A stretch of DNA of 39,076 nt from an uncultured Chitinophaga sp. (GTDB taxonomy: Bacteria > Bacteroidota > Bacteroidia > Chitinophagales > Chitinophagaceae): NCBI RefSeq assembly GCF_902168175.1, contig NZ_CABHOU010000102.1:1-39076 (forward strand), read 5' to 3'. Position numbers and translations under genes: made by a program. The notes beneath the pieces were generated by a model. The model ran no database searches and was not told the origin of the DNA. It saw only the letters and a list, made by a program, of their open reading frames with translations. The first letter of the stretch is position 1; each line of letters opens with the position of its first letter. Shown piece after piece: positions 32,074 through 39,076 of this stretch.

Positions 32074-33579
32074 CTATTTATAAGCGTCATTAGTTAAAAG
32101 GCCACGGGTGCGTACCACTTCCTTATCAGGGATGGGGTAGTATTCGTGGTAAGGACGAAGGTTGTTTTCAATCACTTCGTATTCTATGGCTACCGTTTCT
32201 TTCAGGCGATCGTAAAAAGTACCCCAGCGTACCAGGTCCCATTTGCGGCCGTACTCTCCCATCAGTTCACGGGCGCGTTCTCTTTTCAGCTCTTCCAGGA
32301 ATTCTGTTTTACCGGGATAAGTATCCATTTCGAAATCAGGGTTCGCACGCATTTTCACATCATTGATGCACTGCATGGCCAAGGGCACCTGATCGAGTTC
32401 ATTCGCCGCTTCGGCCATCATGAGCAGCGCATCGGCATAACGGAACACTTTCTGGTTATTGCCATCGGCAATGTTATCCATGCCAGGGCACCAGAACTTA
32501 GGGCCCATCCAGGGTTTGCCCGTACCGTTATTGGCCATGGGACGGCTAAACCAAACGCCATTGTAAGTGTAGCCTAAGATTATTTCCTTACGCGGATCGG
32601 TGAGTGGGTACAGCGACATGAAATACTCCGAAGGTGTAATAGAGTTAAACGGGTTGGCGGTGCTGCCCAGTTCTGGTATGTTGATACCGTTGTAAGTACT
32701 GGTACCGGAAGTTTTTGTAGGTGTAAAGAACGCGGCCACCTGTGTGGTTTTCTTTAAGCCGGTAGCCGACCATATATACTGTACCTCGAAAATAGATTCG
32801 GGCGTGTTTTTATTCCTGAAGTAAGTGTCGGTAAGCGGGTATTGCAGCAACTGACCATATACAGCCTGTATCTTCTTCATTGCATCGATGCATACCTGGT
32901 ACTCTTTATTCCACAATGCCATTTTACCGATCAGCATATAAGCCAGGTGAGCGCTCACCCTGTTTTGCGGCACTTCCGACGTACGCGTTTGCGGCATATG
33001 CGGTGCGTACCGTTGTAACTCAGCGATCAGCGTATCGCGGGTTACGGAAGCATCCATCCTGCCTATCTTATTTATTTTCTCCAATGCTTCCAGGCTGCTA
33101 ACGTCCTCGCGGTAAAACGGAACATCTTTAAAAGTGCTCGTGAGCACGTAATAATAGAGCGCTCTCAATACCACCGCTTCTGCCACCAGCTGCGGCTTCT
33201 TTTCTTCTGCAATGGTGGCGCCTTCAATACCATGAATAGCCGCATTGCAATACATGATGCCCTGGTAACAGGCTGTCCATATATTGTCGCCCATACCCGG
33301 ATTGGCCGGGGATATCTCGAACTTTACGTCCAGCGCGGCGGAGTTCAGGAAAGCCAGGTCGGTTGCGGCTTCGAGCGGCAACATCAAATCCTGGTAATAC
33401 ACGCTGTTCAGTGGATTGTAACAGCCGTTTAAGGCTGCGATACATTGGTTCTCCGTTTTATAAAACCCTTCGGGGCTCACAAAGCTTTCTGCATCTTCTT
33501 CCAGCAGCTTTTTACAACCACCCAGGCTTAGGGCGGCTAAAAGCAGAGCTGGCAGCAGGTACGTCTTAATTGCTTTCAT
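32074..33579 (-). CDS. RagB/SusD-family lipoprotein, locus 2
   Basis: 501 residues. The lipoprotein signal ends at C22 (SLGGC|KK). SusD hallmarks are AEAVVLRALYYYVLTSTFKDVPF, AHLAYMLIGKMAL, VFRYADALLMMAEAANEL, ELKRERARELMGEYGRKWDLVRWG and the terminal YYPIPDKEV. It caps the SusC channel encoded 18 bp upstream. It is shorter than the locus-1 SusD (593 aa) and differs much in sequence, so the two loci probably take different substrates. The EEP gene follows after 6 bp. Confidence 0.95.
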   Translation of the reverse strand: MKAIKTYLLPALLLAALSLGGCKKLLEEDAESFVSPEGFYKTENQCIAALNGCYNPLNSVYYQDLMLPLEAATDLAFLNSAALDVKFEISPANPGMGDNIWTACYQGIMYCNAAIHGIEGATIAEEKKPQLVAEAVVLRALYYYVLTSTFKDVPFYREDVSSLEALEKINKIGRMDASVTRDTLIAELQRYAPHMPQTRTSEVPQNRVSAHLAYMLIGKMALWNKEYQVCIDAMKKIQAVYGQLLQYPLTDTYFRNKNTPESIFEVQYIWSATGLKKTTQVAAFFTPTKTSGTSTYNGINIPELGSTANPFNSITPSEYFMSLYPLTDPRKEIILGYTYNGVWFSRPMANNGTGKPWMGPKFWCPGMDNIADGNNQKVFRYADALLMMAEAANELDQVPLAMQCINDVKMRANPDFEMDTYPGKTEFLEELKRERARELMGEYGRKWDLVRWGTFYDRLKETVAIEYEVIENNLRPYHEYYPIPDKEVVRTRGLLTNDAYK

Positions 33580-33597
33580 ATCTCAATGTGTTTGTAA

Positions 33598-36500
33598 TTA
33601 GAATTTAAGTTCCGCTGAAAAGGTGATGGTCCTGCTGCTTGGGTAAGCGCCATTGTCCATACGACGAATGGTAGAACCCTCGCTCTGCGTACTCACTTCC
33701 GGATCATAACCGTTATAGTATTTCCACAGTACCAGGTTGTTACCGCTCACGCTCAGGTTAAGCGATTGCAGTTTGTTGCCGGTAATTTTACCCAACTGCA
33801 CCGGGTACCCCACGGCGAAGTTTTTGAAACGCAGGAAGGTGGCCTTATGCACGAAACGATCGTTCGGAATATCATCTTTCGAATCGGCGCGTGGGTAATC
33901 GGAATCCGGATTACGCACGGGATGCCAGGCGTTTACCATGTAACGGAACTGGTTTGACAGATATACACCTGTACCCATAAAGGTTTCGGTAGGATTATAA
34001 ATATCGCCGCCCAGTGAATAGTTAAAGTAGAAAGAGATGTTTACTTTATAGATAGAGAAGGTATTCTGCAAACCGCCATACATCTTAGGGTCGGCATTAC
34101 CGAGGTACACGAGGTCCTGGTTATCGAGCACACCATCATGGTTTTGATCGATGTAACGCTGGCGGCCGGGTGAATAATAAGATACAGCGGAGGAAGCGTA
34201 TTTCTTGTCTGTTTTATCCTGTGTGATCTCGGCCTGACTTTTCCAGGTACCCGCGTATTCCATACCCCAAAGGGCGTTCAGTGGTTTGCCTTTTACGTAG
34301 CCATACATCATGTAAAATGCACCGTATGGGTTGTCGTAGGCCGAAATCCGGTCCAGCCCGCCAATATCTTCTACCATCTGTTTGTTATGCGCGGCCGTAA
34401 AGGTGGTACTCCAGGTAAAGTTTTTACGGCGGATGTTATCGTAACTCACCGTTAATTCAATACCCTTGTTCGACGTTTTACCAATGTTAGCCAGCCTGCT
34501 GTTATACCCCGACTGTGTAGGCAACTGCACCGTCAGCAACAGGTCGGAGGTACGGCTCATGTAAGCATCGAGTGTGATTTCGAGGCGCTGGTTAAACAGT
34601 CCTACGTCGAGGCCCGCGTTGTAAGAAGTTGTTTTTTCCCAGGTAAGTCCCTCGTTGGCAATGCGTGATGGATAATAAGCCACCGGCTGCGCGCCGCCAA
34701 ACAGGTAACCGGTACTGCTGGAGGTAAGCCTTGGCAGCGACTGGTAACGGCTGATCGCATCGTTACCTGACGTACCACCACTAAGACGTAAGGATAATTC
34801 ACTGATCTTCTTAATCGGTAACATGAAGCCCTCGCGGCTGATATTCCATTTCGCCGCAGCGGATGGGAACATCGCCCATTTATTATTCGCCGCGAAGTTG
34901 GAAGCGCCATCGGCACGACCTGTTACCGTTAAATAATACTTGCTTTTATAGTTGTAGTTTAACCTTGCCAGTTGCGATACCCTTACCAGGTTTTCCAGGT
35001 AAGAACCTACACTCAACGTTTCTTTAGATGGAATAGCTGCCAGGTCGTTCGGGCCGGTATCGTCTACGAAGTAACCGCTACCGCTGGCTGTCATGTTGGT
35101 GTATTGCTGCTTCTGGATAGTGAAACCATACACCGCATCCACCGTGTGTATCTTGTTAAAAGTCTTTTTATAACTCACCGTGTTTTCGTTCAGCAGGTTG
35201 CTTACCGCGTAACTTCTTTTATAAGCATAGGCGCCGGAATTGGCTTTGACGCGGCTAGGCATGGTGCCTGGTGTGAACTGGTCGGCCAGCATACTGTAGT
35301 CGGAATAGGAAATAGTAGATTTAAGGACGATGTCTTTGAAGATGCGGGCTTCTACATAAGCCATGGTGCTTAAACTGCGCTCCGACTGATCGTTCTTTCG
35401 CAGTTGCACGTTGGCAATAGGCGAATCGAATAACGTACCACTGTACCATTGCGTGTTCCAGTCGTTGAAGCTGCCATCGGGCTTGTAAGCCGCGATCGTA
35501 GGCGCCAGGAATAATGTAGAACGGTACCAGAGCGTGTTCGTACCCACGTCCGCATTATTGATCGCACGTTTAATATTGGAATAGTTGAAACGTACACCTG
35601 CTTTTACAAATTTGCTGATGGTACGGTCGAGGTTCAGTCTTACCTGGTAACGCTTTAAACCACTGTTATCGATAATACCCTGGTTGTTGTTATGGTTTAC
35701 AGAGAAGAAGTACTGCGTGGCCTTATCACCGCCGGTTGCGCTAAGCGTGATGTTGGCATAAGGAGCAGTACGCGTGATTTCCTCCGTCCAGTTCGTGCCT
35801 TCGCCCAGCGATAAAGGATCCGGATAAGGATATTCTTCCAAAGGTTTAGTTTGATTAGCTGCTGCGGAGAAATAGTAACGATCGTTCTGCAACTGTGCGA
35901 ACTCCGTGGCATTCATCAGGTCGAGGTAACGGGGTAGTTTACTCTGCCCCACATCCGTACGGAAAGTAAAATTCGTTTTACCTGCTTTATCGCCGCCCGT
36001 TTTAGTAGTGATAATAATTACACCGTTACTGCCGCGCGAACCGTAGATCGCTGTAGACGAAGCATCTTTCAATACTTCGATCGAGGCAATGTCAGAAGGG
36101 TTCAGTTCGTTCAGGCTGCGGATCGCATCCATCAGTCCATCCACAATAAATAAAGGTTCGTTACTGGCCGAAATAGAGCGCGTACCGCGGATGCGGATAG
36201 AGGTAGCCGCACCAGGTTCGCCATCTGTAGAAACAATTTCAGCGCCCGCGATGCGGCCCTGTAACATCTGGTCTACACGCGTTACAGGTACATCCTTAAT
36301 ATCCGCCGTTTTAACGCTGGATACCGCGCCGGTGAGATCACGTTTGTTGACCGTACCATAACCGATCACCACCACTTCTTCCATACTTTCTTTCGACAGT
36401 TGAAGTTGTGCCTGTATAGGCAATGTAGCACCGCTGAGCGATACCATTTTACGATCGTACCCGATGTAAGAGATCAGGAGTACATCCGTTTTTTTCGCTT

Positions 36501-37026
36501 TAATGGAGAAATTGCCATCGCCATCCGTTTGTACACCGCGGTTGGTGCCAGCAACAGATACAGTAGCGCCGGGCAGCGGACCACCCTTTTCGTCCAGCAC
36601 CTTCCCCTTTATTGGAGGCTCTTCCTGCTGAACAGCCGGCGTAACGTCCGGCATCACTTCCTTTTCCTTAATCGTAATTGTTTTAGCACTGATCTCAAAA
36701 TCCACCGGTTGCCCCATCATGACGCGACGCAGGAAATCTTCTACCGGCATGTCTTTTACGTTAAACGTAATCGGTGTTGTTTTGGTAAGCAGGGCTGCGT
36801 TGTAAAAAACAACGTAACCCGTTTTTTTCTCGAGCTGGGCAAACACCTCTTTTAAAGGAAGGTTGTTGCCCGACATAGTAACCGTTTGCGATACGGCGGC
36901 CTGCACCTGCAGGACCAAAAGCATCAATACAATAGTGGCTAGTTTCATCACCATACATTTTTTCATGAACGACCAGTGTCCTGCCTCGGGCGGACTGCCT
37001 GGTTGACAAAAGTTTTGATACTGCAT
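33598..37026 (-). CDS. SusC/RagA-family TonB-linked transporter with STN domain, locus 2
   Basis: 1142 residues from the ATG at 37024-37026; a second ATG 20 codons later (36966) is also possible. The pre-signal extension (MQYQNFC) is common in Chitinophagaceae SusC proteins. The signal sequence ends near AVSQT (about 47). An STN domain (about 50-120, LPLKEVFAQLEKKTGYVVFY) is followed by a carboxypeptidase-regulatory-like domain (about 138-215), the plug (about 225-340, VRIRG-like SIRIRGTRSISASNEPLFIVDG) and the barrel. The STN domain should contact FecR of this locus and relay substrate binding to the sigma factor. SusD follows after 18 bp. Substrate is probably a phosphodiester-containing compound by context. 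Confidence 0.95.
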   Translation of the reverse strand: MQYQNFCQPGSPPEAGHWSFMKKCMVMKLATIVLMLLVLQVQAAVSQTVTMSGNNLPLKEVFAQLEKKTGYVVFYNAALLTKTTPITFNVKDMPVEDFLRRVMMGQPVDFEISAKTITIKEKEVMPDVTPAVQQEEPPIKGKVLDEKGGPLPGATVSVAGTNRGVQTDGDGNFSIKAKKTDVLLISYIGYDRKMVSLSGATLPIQAQLQLSKESMEEVVVIGYGTVNKRDLTGAVSSVKTADIKDVPVTRVDQMLQGRIAGAEIVSTDGEPGAATSIRIRGTRSISASNEPLFIVDGLMDAIRSLNELNPSDIASIEVLKDASSTAIYGSRGSNGVIIITTKTGGDKAGKTNFTFRTDVGQSKLPRYLDLMNATEFAQLQNDRYYFSAAANQTKPLEEYPYPDPLSLGEGTNWTEEITRTAPYANITLSATGGDKATQYFFSVNHNNNQGIIDNSGLKRYQVRLNLDRTISKFVKAGVRFNYSNIKRAINNADVGTNTLWYRSTLFLAPTIAAYKPDGSFNDWNTQWYSGTLFDSPIANVQLRKNDQSERSLSTMAYVEARIFKDIVLKSTISYSDYSMLADQFTPGTMPSRVKANSGAYAYKRSYAVSNLLNENTVSYKKTFNKIHTVDAVYGFTIQKQQYTNMTASGSGYFVDDTGPNDLAAIPSKETLSVGSYLENLVRVSQLARLNYNYKSKYYLTVTGRADGASNFAANNKWAMFPSAAAKWNISREGFMLPIKKISELSLRLSGGTSGNDAISRYQSLPRLTSSSTGYLFGGAQPVAYYPSRIANEGLTWEKTTSYNAGLDVGLFNQRLEITLDAYMSRTSDLLLTVQLPTQSGYNSRLANIGKTSNKGIELTVSYDNIRRKNFTWSTTFTAAHNKQMVEDIGGLDRISAYDNPYGAFYMMYGYVKGKPLNALWGMEYAGTWKSQAEITQDKTDKKYASSAVSYYSPGRQRYIDQNHDGVLDNQDLVYLGNADPKMYGGLQNTFSIYKVNISFYFNYSLGGDIYNPTETFMGTGVYLSNQFRYMVNAWHPVRNPDSDYPRADSKDDIPNDRFVHKATFLRFKNFAVGYPVQLGKITGNKLQSLNLSVSGNNLVLWKYYNGYDPEVSTQSEGSTIRRMDNGAYPSSRTITFSAELKF

Positions 37027-37161
37027 TCCCTTTAGCTGGTTTAATAAATTAATGACGTGGTGCTATATCGGCCATCCCTGCGGCGCCTGCCGGGAAAGCA
37101 ATAAAAGCCCTTTCCGCACCCTGGCGGGTACAGTTTGCGTATTATCTGTGTTGTTTAAGTG

Positions 37162-38310
37162 TTACCTGCTTACAATTAAAGTCCTTCCTTCCAGTCTCAG
37201 TTTTACTTTGGAAATCTCTAAAATTCTCATAACGTGCGAGAGGCTCAGCCCTCTTTCCATTTTACCTCCGAATGTAATATCCGGCACCCCGTTTTCGTAC
37301 TGCACTTCTATATCGTACCAGCGCTCTAACTGGTTCATGACGTCTTTTACGCCTGCATTCTCAAAATTGAACAATCCATTTTTCCAGGCCATCACCTGCG
37401 ATACATCCACAGTTTGCACTTGTACATCCACACCCGACACCGTAGACTGCTGCCCCGGCTGCAGGATGCGCGAACGGTGCCCCGTCGATACCGACACACT
37501 ACCCTGCAGCAGCGTAGTTCTCACAAACACCTCGTTATCGTACGCATTAATATTAAAGCGTGTACCCAACACCTTTACTTCCGAGCCGCCCACCTTCACC
37601 ATAAAAGGCTGGCTGGCATTCTGCGCGATCTCGAAATACGCTTCACCCTTCAGCGTTACCGATCTTTCTTTGCCCGTAAAGCCCGTTGGGTAAGTAATCG
37701 CACTGCCCGCGTTCAGCCACACCTCCGATCCGTCCGGCAATACCAGGTGAAACAGTTTTCCTTTCGGGGTAGACAACGTATTATAACTTACCTCCGCCAC
37801 ATCGCCATTATAGCTCACCGTACCATTTTGCAGCGACACACTCGCGCCCGACTGGTTGGCAATCAGTCCTTGTTTGATACTGTCCAGCGGCACCGTGCTG
37901 CCATCCGCCAGCGTTAGCAAAGCGCCCTTTACAGCCGGGGCTATATCATTATTATCAATAGAAGTTTTACGTTGATGCTGCACCAATGCCGGCGCAGTGG
38001 CCTGCCGCTGCATCAGCGACCAGGTTAGTCCCGATACCGCCAGCACCACCGCTGCTGCCGCTGCATACCGCCAGATGTTCAGGCGTTTTACCTTACCCGG
38101 CCTGGCATTGATCACCAGCGAAAGGATTTCCTCCGCTTTCTCCTGTGCCATCTCGTGCGACCCGCCGCTGCGGGCAGCCGTTTGGTCGATCAGTTGCAGC
38201 AGGCGGGCGTTGTACTCCGGCTGTGCGATCATCCCGAACAATTGCTGTTCTTCAGCCGGGGTGATGTCACCTTTAATGTACTTTTCAAACAGTTGTTCAA
38301 AAACAGGCAT
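37162..38310 (-). CDS. FecR-family anti-sigma factor, locus 2
   Basis: 382 residues. The N-terminal cytoplasmic region (1-78) binds the sigma factor; the single TM is about 81-99. The periplasmic FecR domain spans about 180-275 (PKGKLFHLVLPDGSEVWLNAGSAITYP, LKGEAYFEI, VLGTRFNI, VRTTLLQGSVSV). The C-terminal DUF4974 domain spans about 310-382 (FNFENAGVKDVMNQLERWYDIEVQY, FGGKMERGLSL). It pairs with the sigma factor 118 bp upstream and with the STN-bearing SusC, whose start lies 135 bp downstream. This is a standard trans-envelope switch. Confidence 0.95.
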   Translation of the reverse strand: MPVFEQLFEKYIKGDITPAEEQQLFGMIAQPEYNARLLQLIDQTAARSGGSHEMAQEKAEEILSLVINARPGKVKRLNIWRYAAAAAVVLAVSGLTWSLMQRQATAPALVQHQRKTSIDNNDIAPAVKGALLTLADGSTVPLDSIKQGLIANQSGASVSLQNGTVSYNGDVAEVSYNTLSTPKGKLFHLVLPDGSEVWLNAGSAITYPTGFTGKERSVTLKGEAYFEIAQNASQPFMVKVGGSEVKVLGTRFNINAYDNEVFVRTTLLQGSVSVSTGHRSRILQPGQQSTVSGVDVQVQTVDVSQVMAWKNGLFNFENAGVKDVMNQLERWYDIEVQYENGVPDITFGGKMERGLSLSHVMRILEISKVKLRLEGRTLIVSR

Positions 38311-38402
38311 GAGCGGTAAACTGCACGCTTTTTAGATGGGCAGCAATATAGAAACTCCGGAAAAAAGGAAATGGGTCAGTGGGAAATAGAAAAAAACGCA
38401 GA

Positions 38403-38419
38403 GGTAACAATTCGGTAAT
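38403..38419 (+). promoter_or_regulatory. Shared motif in the sigma/anti-sigma gap, locus 2
   Basis: GGTAACAATTCGGTAAT matches the locus-1 motif (21253-21269) at 15 of 17 positions, on the same DNA strand. Because the loci run in opposite directions, its orientation relative to transcription is reversed. Confidence 0.4.
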
Positions 38420-38428
38420 ATAAGCGTA

Positions 38429-39019
38429 CTAAAGACACTCCTTTAAGATGATCAGTGCGCCGTAGAGGCCAAGGTGAGAAAGGCAATACACGCGGATCGC
38501 CTGCATAGCTTCAGAGAGGTGGCGTTTCACCGTTTCCGGGGAAAGGTTGAGTTCCTGCGCGGCTTCTTCGCGTTTCATACCGTGCTCGCGTATGAGGCGG
38601 TACACCTTCTTTTGTTGGGGAGATAATCCGGCCACCGCCTGCTGTAATACCTGTTGGTATTCCTTATCCAGCAGCTGTGAACCAGGGGTTTTAGGATCGG
38701 CGAGTAGTTCTTCCTCCACCGGCATAGATCGTTTTTCCTGCGCCAACTGTTTGAGCGCCGAGAACACCCGGTTTCGCGTAATCGTAAACAACCAGGCAGA
38801 GAAGTGTTCCAATTGCGCCAGTTGTTCCCTTTTCAGCCAAACCCTTAAAAAAACGTCCAGCACAATCTCCTCCGACACCGGCTGGGAGCGGGTAATATCG
38901 AAAGCGATCGAATACACCTTATTACGGAACCGTTCGAACAGCTCCGCAAACGCCTTTTCATCGCCATTTGCGGTGGCGAGCAGCAGGGAATGTTCGTTAT
39001 GTAGGTGCGGGCTGGTCAT
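38429..39019 (-). CDS. ECF RNA polymerase sigma factor of nutrient-uptake locus 2
   Basis: 196 residues from the ATG at 39017-39019; an upstream in-frame TTG (39031) would start inside the -7 box, so it is rejected. Region 2 spans about 20-90 (FAELFERFRNKVYSIAFDIT, SEEIVLDVFLRVWLKREQL, FSAWLFTITRN). Region 4 spans about 128-185 (LSPQQKKVYRL, MKREEAAQELNLSPETVKRHLSEA). A short hydrophobic tail follows. It is the first gene of locus 2, which reads FecR, SusC, SusD, EEP and DUF5689 lipoprotein. It should activate the SusC operon when FecR is signalled by the STN-bearing SusC. Confidence 0.94.
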   Translation of the reverse strand: MTSPHLHNEHSLLLATANGDEKAFAELFERFRNKVYSIAFDITRSQPVSEEIVLDVFLRVWLKREQLAQLEHFSAWLFTITRNRVFSALKQLAQEKRSMPVEEELLADPKTPGSQLLDKEYQQVLQQAVAGLSPQQKKVYRLIREHGMKREEAAQELNLSPETVKRHLSEAMQAIRVYCLSHLGLYGALIILKECL

Positions 39020-39028
39020 TTGCGTGTA

Positions 39029-39036
39029 CAAATATA
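39029..39036 (-). promoter_or_regulatory. -7 promoter box for locus-2 sigma gene
   Basis: TATATTTG on the minus strand matches TAnnTTTG exactly, 9 bases before the preferred ATG. The mRNA would have a very short leader. No TTG is found at the expected -33 position. Confidence 0.5.
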
Positions 39037-39076
39037 GTTAAGGGATTGAGATATTCGGATTTCCCATGTTTTACAG

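Noticed and set aside
37052..37693. 213-codon plus-strand frame opposite FecR of locus 2
   Set aside because: It is antisense to a gene with clear FecR and DUF4974 domains; the Ser/Thr/Cys-rich translation is typical of a shadow frame.

Overview
This window looks like a chromosomal segment of a Bacteroidota bacterium, most likely Chitinophagaceae (Chitinophaga-like). The evidence is two SusC/SusD (RagA/RagB) pairs with their own ECF sigma and FecR anti-sigma genes, DUF4974 and STN signalling domains, -7 boxes of the TAnnTTTG type, little use of Shine-Dalgarno sequences, and many secreted glycosidases and lipoproteins. This assignment is an inference from gene content; no 16S or marker gene is present.

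Layout. 1-408: gene-poor DNA with degraded coding fragments next to a tRNA-Asp(GTC) (minus, 409-482). 608-4773 (minus): an apparent operon of a TlpA-like thioredoxin, a GH92 alpha-mannosidase and a basic-secretory-protein-family metallopeptidase. 5481-7220 (minus): a GH29 alpha-L-fucosidase. 7397-12058 (plus): a histidine kinase, an OmpR-type response regulator and a siderophore-type TonB-dependent receptor. 12154-13265 (plus): two thioredoxin-fold proteins. 13408-15786 (minus): a MacB/FtsX-type permease. 15952-16047 (minus): a possible small protein gene ending directly at a strong terminator. 16161-17855 (plus): a GH9 glucanase. 17856-19073 (minus): an unrecognised protein and a cupin. 19120-19745: a gene-poor stretch with what looks like a structured minus-strand RNA. 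19804-20346 (minus): a secreted protein with an Asp-Arg-Asn repeat tail.

The right half holds two nutrient-uptake loci facing each other. Locus 1 (20672-28171, plus) is ECF sigma, FecR, SusC, SusD and glycerophosphodiester phosphodiesterase. Locus 2 (39019 down to 29186, minus) is ECF sigma, FecR, SusC (with STN), SusD, endonuclease/exonuclease/phosphatase-family enzyme and a BACON/DUF5689 lipoprotein. Neither carries a glycoside hydrolase; the only enzymes are phosphodiesterase-type. A plausible reading is that both serve uptake of phosphate-ester substrates (glycerophosphodiesters, nucleic acids or phospholipid-derived material). They converge on about 0.9 kb of repeat DNA (28228-29133) between two opposed terminators, containing a 51-bp array, a 25-bp array and an inverted pair of 44-bp REP-like elements.

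Items most worth a second look: the structured minus-strand RNA candidate at 19120-19308 with strand-asymmetric G-U pairs; the GH92 enzyme with GNQP where the family usually has GNEP, a change linked to mannosyl-phosphodiester cleavage; the small ORF at 15952-16047; the repeat structure between the two loci; and the shared 17-bp motif in both sigma/anti-sigma gaps.
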